A stretch of 34,813 bases of DNA, from positions 1 to 34,813 of the forward strand of contig JAFXNQ010000052.1 in NCBI GenBank assembly GCA_017529425.1. The letters are read 5' to 3'. Made by a program: the position numbers and the translations under genes. The first letter of the stretch is position 1, and each line of letters begins with the position of its first letter. Positions 18,324 to 25,943 of this stretch are shown piece by piece. The stretch is from Bacteroidales bacterium. GTDB lineage: Bacteria > Bacteroidota > Bacteroidia > Bacteroidales > UBA932. Below the pieces are notes generated by a model that made no database searches, was not told the DNA's origin, and saw only the letters and a program-made list of their open reading frames with translations.

Positions 18324-19353
18324 CTTCAATCATGTTTAAGAAACGCTCCAGGGCATACAACAGCCAGCGCTGGTTACCGTTGTAGCGACCGAGGTCAATG
18401 TCGCGGCGGAACTCATCCCGGACGGGGCCGTTCCAGTTGCGGAAATACTCATCCACCGGCCTTGGCATAGGAACCTTTTCCGGCTCCTTCTCACCGTATC
18501 TCATCCTGAACAGCTCGCGGACAAGATATTTGGATTCGCCACCTCTGATGCGTTTCAAATCCATCGGCTGAGCCAGCGAAAGATTCTCGTAGGGGTCGCT
18601 GTAAGGCATCCCGGCGGTGGCAAAAGCATTCATATAAGAGCTGTAACTCTCCAAAGTGTTGGGGCCATCCATAAATGACATGAAATCTATCTTGTCACCC
18701 CGGCGATAAGGCTCAAACAGACCTGTGATGCAGGCCGGCTCCACAAGCACCTCTGCCGGATCTATATAGATATATCGCCTTATGAACTCCTCGTAGCCCC
18801 AGTCTTTTGCCAGCAAAAGATTCATCCCGCCAAAGACATAATCGGCTCCGTCGCCGATAATCATCCTTTCTATACCGTCGGCGGCAGCCTGCCGGGCGGC
18901 GGCATAGATTTGCGGCTCAATGGAGTGCACCGGGGCGCCACGGTGGCGCATCACCGGCTCCAGACCCATCTGCACCACATTCCAGTCAATATCAACATAG
19001 TGCAGGGTCATATCGTTTATGGCGGCAAAACGCTCTGCCCGCTGCAACTCCTCCTTTTGGAAATTCCCGCCAAGGAAGCGGAAAGTGTAGGCATCGCACC
19101 CCTTCATATAAGACGCCAGCGTTGCGGAATCCATCCCTCCGGAGAGCAGCAGCCCCAGCCGCTGACCCGCCAGCTTATCGAACGACCCATGAATGGCGGC
19201 ATCGATATCGGTTGCGCAGTCCACCGGCGTGCAATCTTCCTTCGCAGGGAGTGTGGCATTCAGGTGGCGCAATCCGGGTGCAAACTCCACACCGTCGCGC
19301 GGAATGAAGCGGAATGCCAGAAAGGCGCTGCAGCAATAGGCTTTGTCTATCAT
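18313..19353 (-). CDS. Asparagine-synthase-like amidoligase lacking the glutaminase domain
   Basis: A 346-residue protein corresponding to the ATP-dependent synthetase half of AsnB. The PP-loop LLSGGMDSA near residue 70 and the second ATP-site motif IIGDGADYVFGGM near residue 165 are intact. The N-terminal Ntn glutaminase domain with its catalytic Cys2 is absent. The protein starts at a segment like the AsnB inter-domain link (FLAFRFIPRDG), so it would need free ammonia, another amine donor or a partner. It overlaps the cytidylyltransferase gene by ATGA and the TagF-like gene by 11 bases. In this setting it more likely amidates a surface-polymer component than makes asparagine, which is inference from context. 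Confidence 0.87.
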   Translation of the reverse strand: MIDKAYCCSAFLAFRFIPRDGVEFAPGLRHLNATLPAKEDCTPVDCATDIDAAIHGSFDKLAGQRLGLLLSGGMDSATLASYMKGCDAYTFRFLGGNFQKEELQRAERFAAINDMTLHYVDIDWNVVQMGLEPVMRHRGAPVHSIEPQIYAAARQAAADGIERMIIGDGADYVFGGMNLLLAKDWGYEEFIRRYIYIDPAEVLVEPACITGLFEPYRRGDKIDFMSFMDGPNTLESYSSYMNAFATAGMPYSDPYENLSLAQPMDLKRIRGGESKYLVRELFRMRYGEKEPEKVPMPRPVDEYFRNWNGPVRDEFRRDIDLGRYNGNQRWLLYALERFLNMIEDER

Positions 19354-19769
19354 TTCTCCCCCCTAAGTTTTTCCAGAGTCTGGTTTATCAGGGTAGAAGA
19401 TGTCCCTTTGGTGTATGGGAAATAGACAATCTCCACCCCCACCTCTTTGAACTGGCGCTCGTATTCATCCCATTTCGGGGTACCTTTCCAGTCATCGCCC
19501 ACAAACATCACGTTGAAATGAAGCCTCTTCCACGCCGCCATCTTGTCCATATTCTCCTGGGCCACCACCTCATCTACATATTTTATGGCCCCCACAATTT
19601 GCTTGCGCTCCTCAAAGGGAATCACCGCCTGCTTATGCTTGTAAGAGACCAGCTCATCGGTAGATACCCCTACAATGAGATAGTCGCACTGCTCCTTTGC
19701 CTTGCGCAGGAGATTCAGATGCCCTATATGGAAAAGATCAAATACTCCGGTTGTGTAGCCTACTTTCAT
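19350..19769 (-). CDS. Glycerol-3-phosphate cytidylyltransferase-like protein, TagD family
   Basis: A 139-residue nucleotidyltransferase with the HxGH motif in GVFDLFHIGHLNLLRKA at the N terminus, and GDDWKGTPKWDEYE followed by TKGTSSTLIN near the C terminus, the TagD-type counterpart of ISTT. It probably makes CDP-glycerol or a related CDP-polyol from CTP. Length is close to B. subtilis TagD. It overlaps the CgeB-like gene upstream and the asparagine-synthase-like gene downstream by ATGA junctions. A TagF-like transferase that would use its product lies two genes on, which strengthens the assignment. The exact phospho-substrate remains uncertain. Confidence 0.9.
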   Translation of the reverse strand: MKVGYTTGVFDLFHIGHLNLLRKAKEQCDYLIVGVSTDELVSYKHKQAVIPFEERKQIVGAIKYVDEVVAQENMDKMAAWKRLHFNVMFVGDDWKGTPKWDEYERQFKEVGVEIVYFPYTKGTSSTLINQTLEKLRGEK

Positions 19770-20785
19770 ACTCTTAAATCCAGAATTACTTTTTCAATCA
19801 GGTTGTGCATGGTATGCGATGCCTTTACCATTTCGCATGCCTTGCGCGCCCTGTCACTTGTGTCGCCCTCCAGCGCCTCCTTTATCAACGCATGAAGCTG
19901 CTTTTCATCTTCATAGATTCCCACAATGCCGTCCGGGAAAAGCGCCCTGATATACGGGTTTGCATCACAAATCTGGTATGCCCCGCTGGCGCAGATCTCA
20001 AACACCTTGGGATTGGCACCGTCACTCTGCTGCTCGTTGTGGATATTCAGCACCACCCGGGCGCGGTTGTAAAACTCGTTGACTTTGCCCGGCTCCACAC
20101 TATGGTTGCTATAGATGTCGCGACGTTCCCGCAGCAGGGCTTTGACAGGGTTCTTGTACCATGGCTTGTAAATGCCCACAACCTTGATTCTCTTGTCCGG
20201 GAAAGCTTGCACCACTCCTGCGAGATATTTCTGCCGCTTGGCAGAATGGTACACGTCACCCACAAAGAGGATATCGATATCTCTCTGAACCCCTTTCAGG
20301 GGATGATATACCGATGTATCGGCTGCCTGGGGCAGAAAAAAAGCCTGTTTCTGCTGCGCCGCATAATAATCGATATCGCCTTTGTCGTAACAATAAAAAC
20401 GGTCGACGTGGTCTATGTGACCTTCTATGACCGGGATATGCCGTACGGTGTCAAAACACCAGAGCGCCACTTTAGCCTTACTGTGAAAATAATCCAGAGT
20501 CGCCGGCAGGAGTATCTCCCCGTTCATTATGAACACGAGATCGGGATCAGTCTCATCAAAAATCTTTATGAACTCCTGTTGCCTCTCCTCCCGGTTGCGA
20601 CGGCGATACCCATCCTTGTCACTGCATAACTTATACGATACCTTATGACGGAAATCATATGGATCGACCGGAGTATCGTACATATGGACGCAAGTCTCGT
20701 ACCCTGCATCTTGAAAAGCCTTGGTTACACCCCATCCAAAATGGTAAAAGGCAGGAGCTATGATGAAAACTTTGGGCAGGGCCAT
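19766..20785 (-). CDS. CgeB-like glycosyltransferase
   Basis: A 339-residue cytoplasmic protein resembling the CgeB family (DUF3880 N-terminal domain plus a GT-B C-terminal domain). Visible are FIIAPAFYHFGWGVTKAF at the N terminus, LWCFDTVRHIP in the middle, FLPQAADTSVYHPL and DILFVGDVYHSAKRQKYL at the domain junction, and ANPKVFEICASGAYQICD in the nucleotide-sugar site. It probably transfers a sugar to a lipid-linked or protein acceptor; donor and acceptor are unknown. It is the first gene of the tightly coupled set with the cytidylyltransferase, amidoligase and TagF-like protein, and starts 14 bases after the DUF4270 gene. Confidence 0.85.
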   Translation of the reverse strand: MALPKVFIIAPAFYHFGWGVTKAFQDAGYETCVHMYDTPVDPYDFRHKVSYKLCSDKDGYRRRNREERQQEFIKIFDETDPDLVFIMNGEILLPATLDYFHSKAKVALWCFDTVRHIPVIEGHIDHVDRFYCYDKGDIDYYAAQQKQAFFLPQAADTSVYHPLKGVQRDIDILFVGDVYHSAKRQKYLAGVVQAFPDKRIKVVGIYKPWYKNPVKALLRERRDIYSNHSVEPGKVNEFYNRARVVLNIHNEQQSDGANPKVFEICASGAYQICDANPYIRALFPDGIVGIYEDEKQLHALIKEALEGDTSDRARKACEMVKASHTMHNLIEKVILDLRV

Positions 20786-20799
20786 ATCATCATAGCGGA

Positions 20800-22374
20800 T
20801 TATTGTTTCACCGTGTACGTGATATGCAATGTGGGCCTGCGCTCCGCGCCGTTACCATTGATGACGCCCTTGCAGTAGTTGACGTAGTCTACCGAATAAA
20901 CCGATGACTCAGAAGAACTTGAAGAAGATGAACTGTTATAGTAATTGTAATAGTTCATCATATTGTAGTAATCGTAATAGTCATTATAGCCATAACCGCC
21001 GTAACCACCATAACCGTAGCCGCCATAGCCGTAACCGCCATAACCATAGCCGCCGTAACCACCATAATACATGTTGTACAGGTAGTTGTTATAATAGTCC
21101 GTATAGGCAGAAGAGGTATCCTCTTCTTCTGTCTCCTCACCAGTGTAATAATTGAAGAACCAGAGGTCCCAGCTGCTGTTGAGCGGCTTGTCTCCAGAGG
21201 CCATACGCATGATATTCTGCACGTAGAGCGTCACATCCGGCTTGTAATAATCCAGTGAACGGTTAATCTCACCCCGGTCATAAGAACTGTCGTAAATTGC
21301 AGAGAGCGGATAATACTGCGACGCGTCGTATGCATACTTATAACGGGTAACGGGATACAGTGCAGCCGGATAACTGTCTACAACGGAATAGCCACCCTCC
21401 GGAACATCGTACGGAAGTTCTATGGAGGCACGGGTCACGATTATGTTCTCAAGGTCGATATTGTTCTTTGCGGCCCAGTCAACAATGCTGTCGCGGATTG
21501 CCTCTCCGCTTACGTGCGGCTTGATGCCGGCCATGCCCTGGTAATAAATCTGCTTCAGATTGTTGTTGCCGTCCACCTCCAGATTGCGGGTATCGTGGGT
21601 GTAGATACCGGTGGCAAAACTGCTGCCGATAGGGAACAGAGCAGTGGTATCACGGTTAGTGCCCAGGTCGTTGGTGGAGTTGAAGGTGAACTTCAGCACT
21701 CCTGCACTGAATTTTGTAAGACGGCCGCCACCACCCAGAGGCTTGTCTGCAGTGACATAAATACCATAGAAGCGCTTGATAAACAACTCTGTGCTGTCAA
21801 GCTCCTCCTGAGTGGCGGACATATACTGCTCCGCAAACGAATCCTTGAGATGAATGGTAAGGGTATCGGTACCGCAATACATCACCGCACCTTCAGAGAT
21901 CTCTTCAAGTGAGTAATCGTTGCGGCTGAAGCAGTTGTTGTAAATCTTTGTGGTGTCCATGGGTGACGTGAGGGCATACACGTGTATGTTCTGCGGGAGT
22001 TGCTCCTGCCCCTCTTCAAGAGTCTGTACGGAGAACTTCAGGAACTGCAGCTTGGCATGCTTGAACACGGGATTCTTACCCCAGGGAAGGGTGTCCGGAG
22101 GGTTCACAGTAGCAGCAAACTCTGCGTTTGTCTCACCAAACGTCTGGTCATAGAGATTACCCAATACAAGGTATGAGGTACTGGTCTGCAAGCTGTCAGC
22201 CATCTTCATCCCCACGGGCAGGCCAAAAGTAACGGTGTGTATTTTGAGGTCCCGGTCAGAGGGGACGTAAATAGACCCGAGAGTCTGATCGACCTTTATG
22301 CACCCGCTAAGGGCGATAGTAAGAAGAGTGACCGCCAGAGCGACACCAGACAAACGATATTTTGCAATAGACAT
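20800..22374 (-). CDS. DUF4270-family lipoprotein with Gly/Tyr-rich C-terminal region
   Basis: A 524-residue lipoprotein with a signal peptide and classic lipobox LSGC near residue 24. The body matches my recollection of DUF4270, a Bacteroidota family of unknown function often encoded next to glycogen synthase, as here (3 bases apart). The segment at residues about 435-462 is a run of YGG/YGYGG units, followed by Tyr/Asn-rich and Ser-rich stretches to about 490, after which a conserved-looking end (PTLHITYTVKQ) resumes. The low-complexity insert would be surface-exposed or periplasmic and could be adhesive or aggregation-prone, which is speculation. The start is ATG at 22374. Confidence 0.82.
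   Translation of the reverse strand: MSIAKYRLSGVALAVTLLTIALSGCIKVDQTLGSIYVPSDRDLKIHTVTFGLPVGMKMADSLQTSTSYLVLGNLYDQTFGETNAEFAATVNPPDTLPWGKNPVFKHAKLQFLKFSVQTLEEGQEQLPQNIHVYALTSPMDTTKIYNNCFSRNDYSLEEISEGAVMYCGTDTLTIHLKDSFAEQYMSATQEELDSTELFIKRFYGIYVTADKPLGGGGRLTKFSAGVLKFTFNSTNDLGTNRDTTALFPIGSSFATGIYTHDTRNLEVDGNNNLKQIYYQGMAGIKPHVSGEAIRDSIVDWAAKNNIDLENIIVTRASIELPYDVPEGGYSVVDSYPAALYPVTRYKYAYDASQYYPLSAIYDSSYDRGEINRSLDYYKPDVTLYVQNIMRMASGDKPLNSSWDLWFFNYYTGEETEEEDTSSAYTDYYNNYLYNMYYGGYGGYGYGGYGYGGYGYGGYGGYGYNDYYDYYNMMNYYNYYNSSSSSSSSESSVYSVDYVNYCKGVINGNGAERRPTLHITYTVKQ
20988..21070 (-). repeat. Short tandem repeats encoding YGGYGYGG units
   Basis: A degenerate tandem array of 9- to 15-base units inside the DUF4270 gene. 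On the plus strand it reads as repeats of CCATAACCGCCGTAACC type. The units keep reading frame because all are multiples of three. Such an array can expand or contract by slippage and so vary the length of the Gly/Tyr tail. Confidence 0.8.
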
Positions 22375-22377
22375 CCC

Positions 22378-23217
22378 TTATGCTAAGATTTGGTCGTAAA
22401 ACTTTTCGTATTCGTCGATGTAGGCGGTATTCTCCGTGCTGATGGCGGGACTGGTGATTATGGGAAGATTCTTCTCCTTTGCATAAGCCTCCAGAGAGCC
22501 ATTAACCCCGTCAGCCGCAGTAATCACACCGTCGGAATAACGAATGGCCAATTTCGCAAGATTTATGCCAGTGGTCTCGGAGGTTATCTCGCTCACATCC
22601 TCTGCCTTGATGTTGCTTATGGCGACCCTGTCGGCCATATCGGGAGAGAAGTTGAGACCGTCCAGGTCGTTGTATAGCGAGAGAACCACCTTGCTGTCGG
22701 CAAAGATGGGATCCTGATTATAAACCTTCTTGAGATAGAGCGGCATCAGATAAGAAATCCACCCCTGACAGTGCACCAGATCGGGTTTCCAGCGGAGTTT
22801 CTTCACTGTCTCCAACACACCACGGGCAAAGAACATCGCCCTCTCATCGTTATCAGCAAAGAACTTCCCTTCAGCATCGCGGTCCACAGCCTTCCGGTGA
22901 AAATAATCTTCATTGTCTATGAAATACACCTGCATCCGGGCAGAGGATATTGAGGCGACCTTTATCACCAGCTGACGGTCCACCGCACCCACAACTATAT
23001 TCATGCCTGAAAGGCGAATCACCTCATGCAACTGGTTCCGACGCTCGTTCACGCAGCCGTAACGCGGCATGAAAGAGCGGATTTCATACCCTTTTTCCTG
23101 AATGCCCTGCGGGAGAAAGCGGCCAACAGTAGCTACCTCAGACTCAGGCAGATACGGAAATATCTCCGAGTTGACGAAGAGCACTTTCTTGGCCTCTTTT
23201 GAAATGACAGCAGGCAT
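22378..23217 (-). CDS. Glycogen/starch synthase, N-terminal GT5 domain only
   Basis: A 279-residue protein equivalent to the N-terminal Rossmann domain of GT5 glycogen synthases: KVLFVNSEIFPYLPESEVA at the start, then PRYG, and WKPDLVHCQGW in the middle. The C-terminal nucleotide-sugar-binding domain is missing. The frame ends cleanly at TAA, so this is a short form, which I recall as common in Bacteroidota, rather than a local frameshift. Whether it makes glucan by itself is doubtful. The start ATG at 23217 follows a TAnnTTTG box; the upstream extension of the open frame would run into the divergent ftsX region. It leads the minus-strand directon. Confidence 0.85.
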   Translation of the reverse strand: MPAVISKEAKKVLFVNSEIFPYLPESEVATVGRFLPQGIQEKGYEIRSFMPRYGCVNERRNQLHEVIRLSGMNIVVGAVDRQLVIKVASISSARMQVYFIDNEDYFHRKAVDRDAEGKFFADNDERAMFFARGVLETVKKLRWKPDLVHCQGWISYLMPLYLKKVYNQDPIFADSKVVLSLYNDLDGLNFSPDMADRVAISNIKAEDVSEITSETTGINLAKLAIRYSDGVITAADGVNGSLEAYAKEKNLPIITSPAISTENTAYIDEYEKFYDQILA

Positions 23218-23235
23218 ATTAAGGCAAATTTCATG

Positions 23236-23243
23236 CAAAGGTA
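23236..23243 (-). promoter_or_regulatory. Putative -7 box of the glycogen synthase promoter
   Basis: The minus strand reads TACCTTTG, a match to the Bacteroides -7 consensus TAnnTTTG, 19 bases from the start codon at 23217. No good -33 TTTG is present at the usual distance. The same string ATTACCTTTGCA recurs before the tRNA-Leu gene, which supports a promoter role. It would head the minus-strand directon. Confidence 0.5.
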
Positions 23244-23284
23244 ATAAAATTTTTTTAACTTCGGGACTAAAATTGTTACAAACC

Positions 23285-24163
23285 ATGAAAAATGACAACA
23301 GTAAGATAGTCGGCCGCCGTTTAGTCAGATCGTATCTTACCTCCATTGTCAGCATCTCCCTGGTATTGTTTCTGATGGCTATCGCCTGTTTTATATGGAT
23401 CAATACCAAGAGTCTTTCAGATTATTTCAAAGAGAATTCCGTCGTATCGGTTATACTTCATAACAGCGCTTCGGAAGAGCAGGCCTCAGTCCTGATGCAA
23501 AAGATTGAAAATTACGGTTTTGTAAAGAGTGTCAAATGTATATCCCGCGAACAGGGCCAGAAAGAGATGGAGGAGCTGCTGGGCAAAAACTTCCTGGACG
23601 TATTTGCCACCAGCCCCATCCCTGTCTCCCTTGAGATAAACCTCAACAGCTCACATTTTTCAAAAGATTCACTGGCCGTGGTTAAAAAAGTGCTGAGCGC
23701 AGAACCGCTGGTGAGGGAAGTCTCCTGCCAGGAGTCGCTGGTGGAAAAAATGAACAGCAACCTGGAGAAGATTGGCCTCTTTGTGGCCGCCATCATCTCC
23801 ATCCTGCTGATTATATCCGTAGCCCTGATTGCCAATACCGTCCGCCTGAACATATACTCAAAGCGTTTCACCATCCACACGATGCGTCTTGTGGGGGCCA
23901 AACGGAGTTTTATCCGCAAGCCGTTCCTCCGTCAGGCTTTCTGGCAGGGAGCGATTTCCGCCCTGATTGCCGACGCCGCCTTTGCCCTCGTACTCCAATA
24001 CGCATGGAAACATATCGGAGAAATGTTCGGATTATTTAATAATGAAACAATTATTACTATCTTTGCGATAATATTCGTGGCGGGCGTGCTGATATGCGTA
24101 TGCACCGCCGCTTATATGGTGAACAAGCTATCCGATATATCAAAAGACGACTTATATCTTTAG
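23285..24163 (+). CDS. ftsX: FtsX-family cell-division permease
   Basis: Membrane partner of the FtsE ATPase; the FtsEX complex controls septal peptidoglycan hydrolases. The 292-residue product from the ATG at 23285 has a cytoplasmic N terminus, a first helix at about residues 20-45 (SIVSISLVLFLMAIACFIW), an extracytoplasmic domain to about 165, then three further helices. This is the FtsX four-helix layout, and the motif HTMRLVGAKRSFIRKPF between helices two and three is typical. Longer open frame exists upstream to 23102 but overlaps the divergent gene and has no homology. DUF3098, uppP and lpxH follow with almost no spacing, a usual Bacteroidota order. Confidence 0.93.
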   Translation: MKNDNSKIVGRRLVRSYLTSIVSISLVLFLMAIACFIWINTKSLSDYFKENSVVSVILHNSASEEQASVLMQKIENYGFVKSVKCISREQGQKEMEELLGKNFLDVFATSPIPVSLEINLNSSHFSKDSLAVVKKVLSAEPLVREVSCQESLVEKMNSNLEKIGLFVAAIISILLIISVALIANTVRLNIYSKRFTIHTMRLVGAKRSFIRKPFLRQAFWQGAISALIADAAFALVLQYAWKHIGEMFGLFNNETIITIFAIIFVAGVLICVCTAAYMVNKLSDISKDDLYL

Positions 24164-24170
24164 GCAGCCA

Positions 24171-24401
24171 ATGAGTGCTTTCTCAGTTTCCGAAAGAGGC
24201 GTGCGCACCATCCTCATAGGGGTGGTGATGATGATTGCGGGTTTCATCCTGATGATTGGCGGCGGAAGCAGCGACCCCGACGTGTTCAACGAGGGGATGT
24301 TTGACGCCTGCAAACTGGTGGCTGCACCCATAGTGATTCTGCTGGGTATCGCAGTTGTGATTATCGGCATAATGAAAAAACCAAAAGAAGCGCAAAAATA
24401 A
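24171..24401 (+). CDS. DUF3098 small membrane protein
   Basis: A 76-residue protein with two transmembrane helices (IGVVMMIAGFILMIGG and VAAPIVILLGIAVVIIGIM) and a short basic C terminus. The pattern and its place between ftsX and uppP match the Bacteroidota family DUF3098, whose function is unknown. The stop TAA is directly followed by the uppP start ATG, so the two are probably translated in tandem. A link to cell division or lipid carrier recycling is suggested only by neighbours. Confidence 0.85.
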   Translation: MSAFSVSERGVRTILIGVVMMIAGFILMIGGGSSDPDVFNEGMFDACKLVAAPIVILLGIAVVIIGIMKKPKEAQK

Positions 24402-25178
24402 ATGGACTGGATAAAAGCTATTATCCTTGGAGCTTTACAGGGGCTTACAGAATTCCTGCCTATCAGCAGCAGCGGCCACCTTGCAATCGCAAAGGGCCTG
24501 TTTGGCATCTCCACTAACGACATCGCATTCGAAATTGTAGTGCATGCCGCTACGGCACTCAGTGTGATTGTAGTGTTCTGGCAGGATATCGTCAAGTTGT
24601 ACAACGGGGTAAAGAAATTCGAATACAACAACGAGACCAAGTATGTGTTGATGCTGCTTGTCTCCATGATACCGGTGGCTATCGTAGGCCTTTTCTTTAA
24701 AGACCAGGTAGAGGCATTATTCGCTACCGGCCCCCTCAATATCGGATGCGCCCTGCTTGTAACCGCCATGATATTGGCCGTAAGCCAGTTGTACAGTCCC
24801 CGTCACGGACATAGGATGTCTTATAAGCGCGCCCTGCTCATGGGTATAGCTCAAGCAGTCGCTGTGATTCCTGGAATCTCACGCAGTGGTGCGACCATCG
24901 CGACCGGCCTTATAAGCGGCGCCCGCAAAGAAGAGGCCGCACGTTTCTCTTTCCTGATGGTGCTGGTTCCTATTCTTGGAGAGGCCTTCCTGGAACTTGT
25001 AAGCGGAGGGCTGGCTCATTCCACTACCGGAATAATCCCTTTGGCACTGGGCTTCGCATCTGCCTATTTCAGCGGGGTATTCGCCTGCAGGGTGATGATT
25101 GAATTCGTGAAGAATTCATCCCTCGGCTGGTTCGCCATCTACTGTACTATCGTAGGTATCCTCTGCCTCTTTGTTTAA
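24402..25178 (+). CDS. uppP: Undecaprenyl-diphosphatase
   Basis: Integral membrane phosphatase that converts undecaprenyl diphosphate to the monophosphate carrier used for peptidoglycan, O-antigen and other surface polymers. The 258-residue protein has the two BacA signatures EFLPISSSGHLAI near residue 17 and PGISRSGAT near residue 162, with about eight hydrophobic segments. The start directly abuts the DUF3098 stop and the TAA shares bases with the next ATG (TAATG). Recycled carrier would serve glycan synthesis such as the cluster at 17115-20785, although that lies in a separate transcription unit. Confidence 0.97.
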   Translation: MDWIKAIILGALQGLTEFLPISSSGHLAIAKGLFGISTNDIAFEIVVHAATALSVIVVFWQDIVKLYNGVKKFEYNNETKYVLMLLVSMIPVAIVGLFFKDQVEALFATGPLNIGCALLVTAMILAVSQLYSPRHGHRMSYKRALLMGIAQAVAVIPGISRSGATIATGLISGARKEEAARFSFLMVLVPILGEAFLELVSGGLAHSTTGIIPLALGFASAYFSGVFACRVMIEFVKNSSLGWFAIYCTIVGILCLFV

Positions 25179-25927
25179 TGCAGATGGAGCGCAAGCGCTA
25201 CATCTTCACTTCAGATTTGCATCTGGGTGCGGAGAAATATGCCGCATCGCAGCAAGATTTCATCTCATTTCTCACCAATCTGCCCAAAGACACCGCGGCG
25301 CTTTACCTGCTTGGGGACGTCTTTGACTTCTGGTTTGAACGGAAGCGGCGGCCTGTGGGATATGAAGCTGTCATACAGGCTCTTTCTGAGACAGTCTCCC
25401 GCGGTGTGGAGGTCTATTTCCTGAAGGGGAACCACGACTGGTGGACCTTTGGCCGCCTGGAGCGGGAAACGGGTATCAAGGTGCTCGGCCCCCAGCCGGT
25501 AACCCTGAATCTGAACGGCAAGCATCTGGTAATAGCTCACGGCGATGATCTGGGGCCGATGGATTTCAAGGCCCGCCTCACCCGCAGAGTGCTCAAGGGT
25601 CGGCTATCGATATTCCTGGCCCGATATCTTGTGCCGGAGCGGCTGCTCTACCACCTTGCAGAGGTATGGACCCGCTCCAGCCGCCGAAGCAACGACCTTA
25701 AGCCCTACACTTTTACAGCAGAGAGCCCATTATACCGCTTTGCGTGCAGTTATGAGCGGTGCAATCCCGTGGATTATTTCGTGTTCGGGCACATCCACCG
25801 GCCCGTCGACATGTCCACTCCAGGCGGAGCCGGATTGCACATCCTCAACGACTGGTCGCAGGGGCCGAACTGGCTGGAATTTGACGGAGAAACAATTTCG
25901 AGATATTTTTGTACATTTGAGAACTAA
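25178..25927 (+). CDS. lpxH: UDP-2,3-diacylglucosamine diphosphatase, LpxH-type
   Basis: Cleaves UDP-2,3-diacylglucosamine to lipid X in lipid A synthesis at the inner-membrane surface. The 249-residue protein has the metallophosphoesterase motifs in order: SDLHLG at residue 12, GDVFDFWF, GNHDWW, AHGDD and FGHIHRP, covering the di-metal ligands. The central basic-hydrophobic stretch RRVLKGRLSIFLARYLVP fits the membrane-associating cap of LpxH. The ATG at 25178 overlaps the uppP stop; an ATG two codons later is equally possible. Together with LptF and LptG it shows that the organism makes lipid A. Confidence 0.9.
   Translation: MQMERKRYIFTSDLHLGAEKYAASQQDFISFLTNLPKDTAALYLLGDVFDFWFERKRRPVGYEAVIQALSETVSRGVEVYFLKGNHDWWTFGRLERETGIKVLGPQPVTLNLNGKHLVIAHGDDLGPMDFKARLTRRVLKGRLSIFLARYLVPERLLYHLAEVWTRSSRRSNDLKPYTFTAESPLYRFACSYERCNPVDYFVFGHIHRPVDMSTPGGAGLHILNDWSQGPNWLEFDGETISRYFCTFEN
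25880..25911 (+). promoter_or_regulatory. Bacteroides-type promoter for the nucleotidyltransferase gene
   Basis: TTTG at 25880-25883, then exactly 20 bases, then TATTTTTG at 25904-25911 matches the -33/-7 Bacteroides consensus (TTTG, N19-21, TAnnTTTG). A second -7-like box TACATTTG overlaps downstream at 25912-25919. The site lies in the 3' end of lpxH, and the start codon at 25944 is about 25 bases past the predicted transcription start. Confidence 0.7.
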
Positions 25928-25943
25928 ATAAACCACATAAGAT

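Noticed and set aside
20988-21070. Possible CRISPR array
   Set aside because: The repeats are short, contiguous, in frame and coding (YGG units), with no spacers and no cas genes.
22378-23409. Longer start for the glycogen synthase gene at 23409
   Set aside because: The extra 64 residues are not homologous, overlap the divergent ftsX start and cross the probable promoter; ATG at 23217 gives the family N terminus.
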